DNA of 6,801 nucleotides from Hyphomicrobiales bacterium (GCA_015494375.1 WGBL01000288.1:1-6801), one strand, 5' to 3'. Positions 1-5,249 are shown, counted from the stretch's first letter. Notes: generated from the letters alone by a model not told the origin. Numbers and translations: made by a program.

Positions 1-132
1 CCCCCTAAGAGGGGGAGGGAGGAGCGAGCCTCTTGCCTACGCGAACAGCCGATGGGCGGGCGCGATAGCGCACTCCCTTTCCAACCTCCCCCTTTTTAAG
101 GGGGAGGTCGGCGCGATAGCGCCGGGAGGGGG
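1..132. repeat. Palindrome-rich intergenic repeat upstream of the DUF559 gene
   Basis: This leader holds several hairpin-forming palindromes. A C5/G5 stem lies at 1-5/11-15. A perfect 10-bp stem lies at 85-94/98-107 with a TTT loop. The 12-mer GCGCGATAGCGC occurs at 60-71 and again inside a 6-bp stem with a GATA loop at 109-114/119-124. The recurrence of the GATA-loop palindrome and of the C/G-rich hairpin arms suggests a REP-like dispersed repeat, possibly truncated at the window edge. The last G-rich arm (124-132) also serves as the Shine-Dalgarno sequence of the next gene. Neither hairpin is followed by a T-run on the plus strand, so they do not look like plus-strand intrinsic terminators. 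The family name is not known to me. Confidence 0.65.
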
Positions 133-137
133 TTGAA

Positions 138-671
138 ATGGCCCACCGCAGTCATCGCAAAATCGGCATTTCACGAGCTCGCAAGCTCCGCAAGAATTCA
201 ACCTTTGCCGAGCGGCGCCTGTGGACACACCTGCGCGCGCATCGCTTCAAGGGACTTGGCTTTCGTCGTCAACATCCGATTGCCGGCCACATTGTAGATT
301 TCTATTGTCCACGCGCCAGGCTCGCCATTGAAATCGACGGTGGTCAACATGGATGGAGACGAGAGCAACTCAAGGATCGAAAGCGCACAACAGCCCTTCA
401 GGAGCGCGGTGTCACAGTCATTCGGTTTTGGAATAACGACGTGGTGGACAACCTTGAGGGGGTTTTGTTTCGCATAGGCGAGGCGCTTGAATCGCTCTTG
501 GGGCGTCCGCAGTCACGCTCGTCTCCCACGTCCTCCGCCGCTTTCGGTGGGAGAAGGAGAATCAAGGTGCACACAATCGAGAACATGAAAAAACACGGCG
601 TGCTCGCCAAGGCACGATCCGACAAGGCTGGCGCGGTGGGCGCTCATAACCCTTATCACGAGGGGGGATAG
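138..671 (+). CDS. DUF559 domain protein, predicted PD-(D/E)XK/Vsr-like endonuclease fold
   Basis: The 177-residue product has a DUF559 domain over about residues 8-120. Family features visible are the AERRLW helix (24-29), the VDFYC strand (53-57), the IEIDGGQH motif (64-71) with E65 and D67, D80, and the GVTVIRFWNNDV strand and loop (91-102). DUF559 is related to very-short-patch-repair and restriction-type nucleases; its substrate is unknown, and DNA binding or cleavage is inferred from the fold. The ATG at 138 follows a G-rich Shine-Dalgarno stretch (GGAGG at 125-129, 8-nt spacing). Residues 123-177 form a tail beyond the usual domain end; it is read through an 8-bp inverted repeat (522-529/547-554) and is probably acquired or non-conserved. 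The gene sits 20 bp upstream of nuoE in the same orientation and is functionally unrelated to it, so it is likely an insertion into the nuo region. By eye its base use is less GC-rich than that of the nuo genes. Confidence 0.85.
   Translation: MAHRSHRKIGISRARKLRKNSTFAERRLWTHLRAHRFKGLGFRRQHPIAGHIVDFYCPRARLAIEIDGGQHGWRREQLKDRKRTTALQERGVTVIRFWNNDVVDNLEGVLFRIGEALESLLGRPQSRSSPTSSAAFGGRRRIKVHTIENMKKHGVLAKARSDKAGAVGAHNPYHEGG
522..554. repeat. Inverted repeat inside the DUF559 C-terminal coding tail
   Basis: A perfect 8-bp inverted repeat (TCTCCCAC at 522-529, GTGGGAGA at 547-554) has a 17-nt loop. It lies where the DUF559 domain ends and the non-conserved tail begins. Its CTCCC/GGGAG arms resemble the C/G-rich arms of the palindromes upstream of the gene, so the gene appears flanked by related palindromes and the downstream one is now translated. 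There is no T-run after it, so it is not an obvious terminator. Confidence 0.5.
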
Positions 672-691
672 GAGCAGGGGGAATAGGCGCA

Positions 692-1495
692 ATGGGCGTA
701 CGCAGACTGGCACCCAATCAGCCCGATAGCTTTGCTTTCAGCAAAGAAAACCTCACTTGGGCCCAAGAGCTCGTGGGGCGCTATCCGCCCGGCAAACAGC
801 AGTCAGCCGTCATTCCGCTCCTCTGGCGCGCCCAGGAGCAAATCGGCGGCTGGATCACCGAGCCCGCCATTCGCGTGGTCGCCGAGATGCTCGATATGGC
901 GCCCATTCGCGTGCTCGAGATCGCAACCTTTTATACGATGTTTCAACTCGCGCCTGTGGGGAAAAAAGCCCATGTCCAGGTCTGCGGCACAACCCCGTGC
1001 ATGCTGCGCGGCTCCGAGGCGCTCATTGCCGTCTGCAAGCGCCGCATTGCGCCCACGCCTCACACCCTCTCTGAGGATGGCGATTTCTCCTGGGAAGAGG
1101 TGGAATGCCTGGGGGCTTGCGTCAATGCCCCCCTCGTGCAGATCGGCAAGGACACCTATGAGGACCTCACGCCCGAGCGCCTCGAGGAGATACTCGATGC
1201 CTTTGCAGCGGGCGCGCCACCGCCTCCGGGCCCCCAGGTCCCACGCCAGTTCTCGGCTCCCGTTGGCGGCCCCACGACGCTCACCGATACTGCTCGCCAC
1301 GGGGACTGGGGAGACCAGACTGGGACACACCGGACTGGGGCACAAACGAGCACACAACCCATCAAGGATGGTAAAACAGAGTTGTCCAAGCACGCGGTTA
1401 CCACAGACACCGAATCACCTAGGGACTTGGAGTCCCAAGCAAAAGAGCCAAACAATATGGCAGACAAAGACGCGGTGGAGGAGCACAAAGAATGA
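692..1495 (+). CDS. nuoE: NADH-quinone oxidoreductase subunit E (complex I, 2Fe-2S N1a)
   Basis: This is the 24-kDa-type subunit of the NADH dehydrogenase module, on the cytoplasmic tip of complex I next to NuoF. The thioredoxin-like fold and cluster ligands are clear: C98 and C103 (C-x4-C), then C139 and C143 (C-x3-C in ECLGAC), which bind the 2Fe-2S centre N1a. The helical N-terminal part contains SAVIPLLWRAQEQ and IATFYTMFQL. The start at 692 gives MGVRRLAPNQPDSFAF, the usual alphaproteobacterial N-terminus, with a G-rich ribosome-binding site at about 676-680. The conserved part ends near residue 197 (RQFSAPVGGPTTLTD). Residues 200-267 are a polar, low-complexity extension. Such extensions often occur in alphaproteobacterial NuoE, sometimes ending in an HhH domain; here that domain is a separate gene that starts in the 4-bp ATGA overlap at 1492-1495. 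Identification is firm; the role of the tail is unknown. Confidence 0.96.
   Translation: MGVRRLAPNQPDSFAFSKENLTWAQELVGRYPPGKQQSAVIPLLWRAQEQIGGWITEPAIRVVAEMLDMAPIRVLEIATFYTMFQLAPVGKKAHVQVCGTTPCMLRGSEALIAVCKRRIAPTPHTLSEDGDFSWEEVECLGACVNAPLVQIGKDTYEDLTPERLEEILDAFAAGAPPPPGPQVPRQFSAPVGGPTTLTDTARHGDWGDQTGTHRTGAQTSTQPIKDGKTELSKHAVTTDTESPRDLESQAKEPNNMADKDAVEEHKE
1304..1340 (+). repeat. Short imperfect direct repeats in the nuoE tail
   Basis: GACTGGG occurs at 1304, 1318 and 1333, a spacing of 14-15 bp. It lies within the poorly conserved tail of nuoE encoding Gly/Thr/Gln-rich residues about 204-217. This suggests the tail grew by local duplication. The copies differ between the cores and are not in a fixed codon phase. 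Confidence 0.4.
1477..1483 (+). promoter_or_regulatory. Shine-Dalgarno site of the HhH membrane-protein gene
   Basis: GGAGGAG lies 8 nt before the ATG at 1492, inside the nuoE coding sequence. It fixes the ATG of the 4-bp overlap as the start and indicates translational coupling to nuoE. Confidence 0.75.
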
Positions 1496-2298
1496 GACTG
1501 AGACAGGATAAGCCGCCGAGGTTTTTCAGTTGTCCCAACCTCGTGCTGTTGCTCTGGACGCTGGCCGTACTCTCTGCAATCCGCGCCATCTATGTCGCCG
1601 ACAGCGGCGTGGCGCCCTGGGGATGGTGGGCCATTGCCGCTCTTGTGCTGGCCCTTCTGGCCATCGTTGCGCGCTATTTCTGCGGTCGCGGCAAGAAGGA
1701 CCCGCTCGCGCGGGCGCGCAAATCGGTGCCGGGCTCGGCCGCGCGTTCAGGGGGAGACGCAACAGCAAGTGCGACGGGCAGCGCAAGTGGTGACGGCGGG
1801 GGTGCTGCGGCCGCAGCAGCGAGTGGCGCCAGCAGAGCGGGCGCAGGTGCAGCAAGCGCAGGTGCAGCGGGCGCAGGTGCAGCGGGCGCGGCGAAGCTCT
1901 CGGCCAGCGAACTCGAGCGCGAGGAACAGGAGATGGCGGCCAAGCTCGCCGCCCTTCCCGATGACGCAACGCCCGAACAGCGCGCCGATGCCGTCGGCCG
2001 CCGGCCCAAGGGCCTTTCGGCGCCCGAAGGCGGCAAGGCCGACGACCTCAAGCGCATCAAGGGCATCGGCCGCGTGAACGAGGAAAAGCTCAATGGGCTG
2101 GGCATCTACCACTTCCATCAGATTGCCGCCTGGACGCGCGAGGAGGTGCGCTGGGTGACGACCTACCTCGCCTTTCCGGGCCGCATCGACCGCGAGGATT
2201 GGCTCGGACAGGCGGCGGTGCTCGCCCGCGGCGAGGAAACGGAGTTCTCAAAGCGGGTCGATGCGGGCGAAGTGGCATCGAGTCTCGACAAGGACTGA
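1492..2298 (+). CDS. Membrane-anchored HhH-domain protein encoded between nuoE and nuoF
   Basis: The product has 268 residues. Two hydrophobic segments (about 17-36 and 43-63) predict an N-terminal membrane hairpin. A low-complexity Ala/Gly/Ser linker follows (about 79-137, partly built from in-frame 15-bp repeats), then a charged stretch (138-180), then an HhH-like domain at about 184-246 (DDLKRIKGIG, LGIYHFHQIAAW, FPGRIDREDW). Rhizobial-type genomes fuse this domain to the C-terminus of NuoE or of ribosomal protein L21, and related ORFs between nuoE and nuoF are annotated there as hypothetical or NADH-ubiquinone dehydrogenase proteins. The start overlaps the nuoE stop by ATGA and has a strong Shine-Dalgarno site. 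Position and coupling suggest a complex I assembly or membrane-tethering role for the NADH module, but no enzymatic motif is visible and HhH folds can also bind nucleic acid. The function is inferred, not shown. Confidence 0.88.
   Translation: MRLRQDKPPRFFSCPNLVLLLWTLAVLSAIRAIYVADSGVAPWGWWAIAALVLALLAIVARYFCGRGKKDPLARARKSVPGSAARSGGDATASATGSASGDGGGAAAAAASGASRAGAGAASAGAAGAGAAGAAKLSASELEREEQEMAAKLAALPDDATPEQRADAVGRRPKGLSAPEGGKADDLKRIKGIGRVNEEKLNGLGIYHFHQIAAWTREEVRWVTTYLAFPGRIDREDWLGQAAVLARGEETEFSKRVDAGEVASSLDKD
1837..1891 (+). repeat. In-frame 15-bp tandem repeat in the Ala/Gly linker
   Basis: About 3.7 copies of a 15-bp unit (1837-1851, 1852-1866, 1867-1881, partial to 1891) with core GCGCAGGTGCA encode five-residue units of the AGAGA type (one copy ASAGA). 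The period is a multiple of 3, so changes in copy number would only lengthen or shorten the flexible linker between the membrane hairpin and the HhH domain. Confidence 0.75.
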
Positions 2299-2314
2299 CG
2301 GCAACCATGGTTGA

Positions 2315-2442
2315 GGTTGGACGCAGCGGGAAATGAGACCGGCTATGATTGCTCGCACCTGAGATTGATCGCGAAAAAGATTGTTCGCGAGAGTCGGTGA
2401 CCGCGCGAGGGACTGAGCGCGACACCGATTGCAGGCAACAAG
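2315..2442. repeat. Degenerate 16-bp tandem array upstream of nuoF
   Basis: The gap between the HhH gene and nuoF can be cut into eight 16-bp units starting at 2315, 2331, 2347, 2363, 2379, 2395, 2411 and 2427. The consensus is near GATTGNTCGCGANNNN. All eight units have TG at positions 4-5, and six have CGC at positions 8-10. The third, fourth and fifth units are the clearest (GATTGCTCGCA, GATTGATCGCGA, GATTGTTCGCGA). The second is nearly unrecognisable. The fourth and fifth together form a 7-bp inverted repeat (2369-2375/2384-2390). A 16-bp period does not preserve reading frame, which supports a non-coding segment and a nuoF start at 2466. Units were aligned by eye. Confidence 0.6.
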
Positions 2443-2465
2443 GGCGACGAGGATCGAAGGCGCTT

Positions 2466-3791
2466 ATGCTCGAAGACAAGGACCGCATCTTCAAGAACCT
2501 CTATGGCTTCGATGACTGGCGCCTTGAAGGCGCCCGCCGCCGCGGCGCCTGGGACGGCACAAAGGCGCTCATCGAAAAGGGCCACGACTGGATCATCGAC
2601 GAGGTCAAGGCATCGGGCCTGCGGGGGCGGGGCGGCGCCGGCTTCCCGACCGGCCTCAAGTGGTCGTTCATGCCCAAGGAGGTGGGCGAGCGGCCCCACT
2701 ACCTTGTGATCAATGCCGACGAATCGGAGCCCGGCACCTGCAAGGACCGCGAGATCATGCGCCACGATCCGCACTTGCTGATCGAAGGCGCGCTTCTCGC
2801 CTCATTCGCCATGAGGGCCCATGTCGCCTATATCTACATTCGCGGCGAGTTCTTCCGCGAGCGCGAGCGCCTCGAGGCGGCGATCGCCGAGGCCTATGAC
2901 GCACGGCTCATTGGCAAGAACAACCACCACGGCTGGGATTTCGACCTCTACGTTCACCACGGCGCAGGCGCCTATATCTGCGGCGAGGAGACGGCGCTGC
3001 TCGAAAGCCTTGAAGGCAAAAAGGGCCAGCCCCGGCTCAAGCCGCCGTTCCCCGCAAACTGCGGGCTCTATGGCGCCCCCACCACCGTCAATAATGTCGA
3101 GTCGATCGCCGTTGTGCCGGACATCCTGCGCCGTGGCGCGACCTGGTTCGCCTCGCTCGGCAAGCCCAACAACACGGGCACCAAGCTGTTTTGCATCTCG
3201 GGCCATGTGAACACCCCCTGCACGGTCGAAGAGGAGATGGGCATTCCCTTCGTCGAGCTGATCGAGCGCCATGCAGGCGGCATTCGTGGCGGCTGGGACA
3301 ATCTGCTTGCCGTCATTCCGGGCGGCTCATCGGTGCCATGCCTGCCGGGCGACATTTGCCGCGACATGACAATGGACTTCGACACACTCAAGGACTTGCA
3401 GTCGGGCCTCGGCACGGCGGCCGTCATTGTCATGGACAAATCCACCGACATCGTTCGCGCGATTGCCCGCCTCGCCTATTTCTACAAGCACGAGAGCTGC
3501 GGCCAGTGCACACCCTGCCGCGAAGGCACCGGCTGGATGTGGCGGGTGCTCACGCGCATGGCCGAGGGGCGCGCCGAGAAGCGCGAGATCGACTTGCTGT
3601 TTGAGGTCTCCAAGCAAATCGAGGGCCACACCATCTGTGCGCTGGGCGATGCCGCGGCCTGGCCCGTCCAGGGGCTTATTCGCCATTTCCGCCATGTGAT
3701 TGAGGAGCGGATCGATTCCTATACGAAGCGGGCAGAGCCCGGCCTCACGCGGATGAGCGACACACTCGAGGCGCCCCTCGCCGCCCAATAA
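2466..3791 (+). CDS. nuoF: NADH-quinone oxidoreductase subunit F (NADH/FMN/4Fe-4S subunit of complex I)
   Basis: The 441-residue product oxidises NADH and passes electrons via FMN to the iron-sulfur chain of complex I. Motifs in order are the glycine-rich nucleotide-binding GRGGAGFPTG (54-63), the conserved NADESEPGTCKDRE block (83-96), GAGAYICGEETALLESLEG (166-184) near the FMN/NADH pocket, and the N3 4Fe-4S ligands C345, C348, C351 (CGQCTPC) and C391 (TICALGD). The length is normal and the protein appears intact. The frame is open upstream to a TTG at 2349, but I place the start at the ATG at 2466. It gives the family N-terminus MLEDKDRIFKNLYGF, has GAAGG 5 nt upstream, and the upstream part is a 16-bp repeat array. 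It lies 167 bp after the HhH gene. The stop codon is inside the first unit of another 16-bp array, and nuoG does not follow. Confidence 0.97.
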   Translation: MLEDKDRIFKNLYGFDDWRLEGARRRGAWDGTKALIEKGHDWIIDEVKASGLRGRGGAGFPTGLKWSFMPKEVGERPHYLVINADESEPGTCKDREIMRHDPHLLIEGALLASFAMRAHVAYIYIRGEFFRERERLEAAIAEAYDARLIGKNNHHGWDFDLYVHHGAGAYICGEETALLESLEGKKGQPRLKPPFPANCGLYGAPTTVNNVESIAVVPDILRRGATWFASLGKPNNTGTKLFCISGHVNTPCTVEEEMGIPFVELIERHAGGIRGGWDNLLAVIPGGSSVPCLPGDICRDMTMDFDTLKDLQSGLGTAAVIVMDKSTDIVRAIARLAYFYKHESCGQCTPCREGTGWMWRVLTRMAEGRAEKREIDLLFEVSKQIEGHTICALGDAAAWPVQGLIRHFRHVIEERIDSYTKRAEPGLTRMSDTLEAPLAAQ

Positions 3792-3859
3792 ACTCGCCGC
3801 CCGATAGACTTGCCACCCAATAGACTTGCCGCCCAATAAACTCGCCGCCCAATAGATGG
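3780..3859. repeat. Five-copy 16-bp tandem repeat spanning the nuoF stop codon
   Basis: Five contiguous 16-bp units (3780, 3796, 3812, 3828, 3844) have the consensus GCCGCCCAATAGACTT. Units 1 and 4 are identical; the others differ at a few positions. Unit 1 contains the last nuoF codons and its TAA (3789-3791). Every unit keeps TAA or TAG at unit positions 10-12. Because 16 is not a multiple of 3, these stops fall in all three forward frames. The last CCGCCC (3845-3850) can pair with GGGCGG at 3862-3867, but no T-run follows, so a terminator role is weak. The array fills the space between convergent nuoF and the desaturase gene. Confidence 0.9.
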
Positions 3860-3885
3860 TCGGGCGGTATCATGGCGATCGGCGT

Positions 3886-4758
3886 TCACCGCTTTGGCTT
3901 TGTCGTCCGTCTGCGCAAGGGGTGGACGACAGGGCCGATACGCCGCAGGAGATAACGCCTGAAAAGCGCGCCATAGCCCGGAAAGGCGTAGCCGCCGTTC
4001 TCTTGCAGAAGGCGCTCTTTCTCCGCCCTGTAAAGCGCGCCGAGCTCATACCAGGGCTTGGACGGCCATTTGTGGTGGAGATAATGAAGGTTGTTGTTGA
4101 GATAGAGGAGCGAGAAGAGCGGCGACGCCTCGATGATGGCACTGCGGCGCGCCGGGTCGCGATGGATGCGATGCTCGGCAAAGGTCCTCAGCATCAACAG
4201 CGATAGGCCGGGATAGGCGACAAGCAGCGCATAGCTCAGGGGATCGACAGCAAAGACACCGATGAGAAGCGCGAGCATTACAAAAAGGCCCGCCAGATGG
4301 AGGAGCCACGCCTTCAAGATGGCGCGATCCCCGCGGGCGATCGCGCGCGCGTCGTGGCGCACGAGCCCCGCGATGCCGAGCGCCGGGCCAATGAGGAGAC
4401 GGCCGAGAAGAGTCGTATTGAATGCCAGCAAGAGCCGCATTGGCCGCGAGAGCCTGCGCCAGTCGCCCGCTGCCACATACCAGCTTTCGGGGTCGTCGTA
4501 GGGGTCGGTGAGCGCCTCGTTGTTGTGGTGGCGAAGATGCGTGCTCTTGAAGCGGCGATAGGGAATAAAAAGGCCGACCGGCAGCGCCACGAGGAGTTCA
4601 TTGAGGAGCGCATTTCGTGTCGGGTGGCCGTGCAAGACCTCGTGCTGGAGCGAGGAATGGAGCGTTACGCCATAGATGGCAAAGGGTATCACCGGCCAAG
4701 GGGCGAACGCCTGCCATAGGCCGGAGCCGTTCCAGAACCAGAGACTGCCGGCGAGCAC
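3886..4758 (-). CDS. Fatty acid desaturase-like di-iron membrane protein (5' end disrupted or start uncertain)
   Basis: The open frame from GTG 4758 gives 290 residues of the membrane fatty acid desaturase superfamily. The three histidine boxes that bind the di-iron centre are present: HEVLHGH (39-45), HLRHHNN (74-80) and HYLHH (225-229), plus AEHR (195-198). Hydrophobic segments flank the boxes (about 14-34, 54-67, 149-186). Such proteins desaturate or hydroxylate lipids, carotenoids or alkanes; the substrate cannot be read from the sequence. The GTG falls inside the first predicted membrane segment. The frame continues upstream with family-like residues (AIEWPTLAVLIGCYG) to an ATG at 4845 preceded by AAAGGAGG, but TGA interrupts at 4839-4837, codon 3. 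The full-length form would be 319 residues. It is therefore a shortened protein, a recent pseudogene, a readthrough case or a sequence error. It converges on nuoF with no obvious partner gene. Confidence 0.85.
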   Translation of the reverse strand: MLAGSLWFWNGSGLWQAFAPWPVIPFAIYGVTLHSSLQHEVLHGHPTRNALLNELLVALPVGLFIPYRRFKSTHLRHHNNEALTDPYDDPESWYVAAGDWRRLSRPMRLLLAFNTTLLGRLLIGPALGIAGLVRHDARAIARGDRAILKAWLLHLAGLFVMLALLIGVFAVDPLSYALLVAYPGLSLLMLRTFAEHRIHRDPARRSAIIEASPLFSLLYLNNNLHYLHHKWPSKPWYELGALYRAEKERLLQENGGYAFPGYGALFRRYLLRRIGPVVHPLRRRTTKPKR

Positions 4759-4845
4759 GCCGTAGCAACCGATAAGGACCGCAAGCGTGGGCCACTCGAT
4801 GGCCCGTTTTCGCTCAGTCGCGCTCCCAACCGCCCTTCACGTCAT
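4759..4845 (-). pseudogene. Probable original 5' end of the desaturase gene, with TGA at codon 3
   Basis: On the minus strand ATG (4845-4843), ACG and TGA (4839-4837) are followed by 26 open codons in the same frame as the desaturase. These encode polar residues, then EWPTLAVLIGCYG, which reads as the start of the first membrane helix. No ATG, GTG or TTG occurs in this frame between the TGA and GTG 4758. One base change (TGA to CGA, for example) would restore a full-length gene. Confidence 0.6.
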
Positions 4846-4849
4846 ACCG

Positions 4850-4857
4850 CCTCCTTT
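4850..4857 (-). promoter_or_regulatory. Strong Shine-Dalgarno sequence before the disrupted desaturase ATG
   Basis: AAAGGAGG on the minus strand lies 4 nt before the ATG at 4845. It is the best ribosome-binding site in this part of the window and argues that 4845 was the original start. Its first A is shared with the adjacent 16-bp repeat array. Confidence 0.65.
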
Positions 4858-4920
4858 GCCCCTTCTGCACTCTGCCCCTTCTGCACTCTGCCCCTCTTGC
4901 ACGCTGCCCCTCTTGCACGC
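4857..4920. repeat. Four-copy 16-bp tandem repeat abutting the desaturase ribosome-binding site
   Basis: Four contiguous units lie at 4857, 4873, 4889 and 4905. The first two are identical (TGCCCCTTCTGCACTC), and the last two are identical to each other (TGCCCCTCTTGCACGC). A partial TGCCC follows at 4921-4925. The pairwise identity suggests a two-step duplication history. On the minus strand the array would be transcribed as a purine-rich 5' leader of the desaturase and contains AGAAGGGG and AAGAGGGG, which resemble Shine-Dalgarno sequences. Confidence 0.92.
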
Positions 4921-5024
4921 TGCCCAAGCGCCCCTGGACCGCGCCGGCGCCCCCACCCACGATGGAGTGCCGTGCTGCCGAGCCCGCTCAGCCATAAGGC
5001 GCGTCACGGCCTTGAGAATAGCTC

Positions 5025-5054
5025 AGAATAGGTCCGATTCCCGTTTTCTGTAAA
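5025..5054 (-). promoter_or_regulatory. Candidate sigma-70-type promoter for the desaturase transcript
   Basis: On the minus strand TTTACA (5054-5049, 5 of 6 to the -35 consensus) and TATTCT (5030-5025, 4 of 6 to the -10 consensus) are separated by 18 bp. A start near 5017 would give a leader of about 170 nt containing the 16-bp array. Alphaproteobacterial promoters are poorly predicted by eye, so this is tentative. Confidence 0.35.
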
Positions 5055-5163
5055 GCTCTCGTCGGCATTGCGTACCAGCCCTCAGCGGCACCGGTAGCAG
5101 GCCCTCGCAAGCGGGCTCGAAGCCGCCCTTGTGCGAATGCCGCTCATGGGGGCCGGGAATCGG
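5034..5163. other. Long palindromic segment, possible structured RNA or operator region
   Basis: A perfect 10-bp inverted repeat (CCGATTCCCG 5034-5043, CGGGAATCGG 5154-5163) encloses nested pairing. There is a 7-bp stem at 5063-5069/5136-5142 that continues past one bulged base at 5071-5075/5131-5135. A 5-bp stem follows at 5085-5089/5122-5126. A hairpin at 5100-5106/5111-5117 is capped by a GCAA tetraloop, with one internal mismatch. Between the outer and second stems is a large asymmetric loop. The overall form, a rod with an open bubble, recalls 6S RNA in outline only; I see no conserved 6S, SRP or tRNA sequence. The strand cannot be decided. The left arm overlaps the candidate minus-strand promoter spacer, so a DNA-level role is equally possible. 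Confidence 0.4.
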
Positions 5164-5164
5164 C

Positions 5165-5198
5165 GATTGTTCCTCATTCGCGATTGCTCATCATTGGC
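5165..5198. repeat. 17-bp direct repeat pair with GATTGYTC core
   Basis: Two adjacent 17-bp units (5165-5181 and 5182-5198) match at most positions: GATTGTTCCTCATT against GATTGCTCATCATT. The GATTGYTC core is the same as in the clearest units of the array upstream of nuoF (2347, 2379). The pair begins just inside the right outer arm region of the palindromic segment. Confidence 0.5.
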
Positions 5199-5249
5199 GG
5201 TGATGCCTGCTGATCGGGGATGATCGCTCGCCGGCGGGATCAAAGCCAC

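Larger units (their letters stand above)
4921..5249. other. Non-coding stretch between the desaturase and hydrolase genes
   Basis: I see no protein gene here with family resemblance or a supported start. It contains a candidate minus-strand promoter (5025-5054), a long partly paired palindromic segment (5034-5163), and a 17-bp direct repeat pair (5165-5198). Around 5213-5245 there are GATC-containing short palindromes (CGCCGGCG, and TGATC/GATCA arms). No T-rich intrinsic terminator for the hydrolase gene is visible. Confidence 0.5.

Noticed and set aside
732..1511. Long open frame overlapping nuoE on the plus strand
   Set aside because: Its translation is Arg/Ser/Pro-rich with no motif, as expected from a GC-rich gene read in the wrong frame; nuoE in the other frame has all cluster ligands.
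2349..2465. In-frame N-terminal extension of NuoF from TTG 2349
   Set aside because: It is translated from a 16-bp repeat array, has no family resemblance, and the ATG at 2466 has its own ribosome-binding site and the typical NuoF N-terminus.
3845..3867. Bidirectional terminator between nuoF and the desaturase gene
   Set aside because: A 6-bp GC stem can form but there is no T-run on either side, and the stem arm is explained by the repeat unit.
3780..4920. CRISPR array
   Set aside because: The repeats are contiguous 16-bp units without spacers, and no cas genes are present.
5034..5163. 6S RNA, SRP RNA or tRNA
   Set aside because: Only the general rod-with-bubble outline resembles 6S RNA; no conserved SRP motif, tRNA T-arm or anticodon structure could be found, so the segment is left unnamed.
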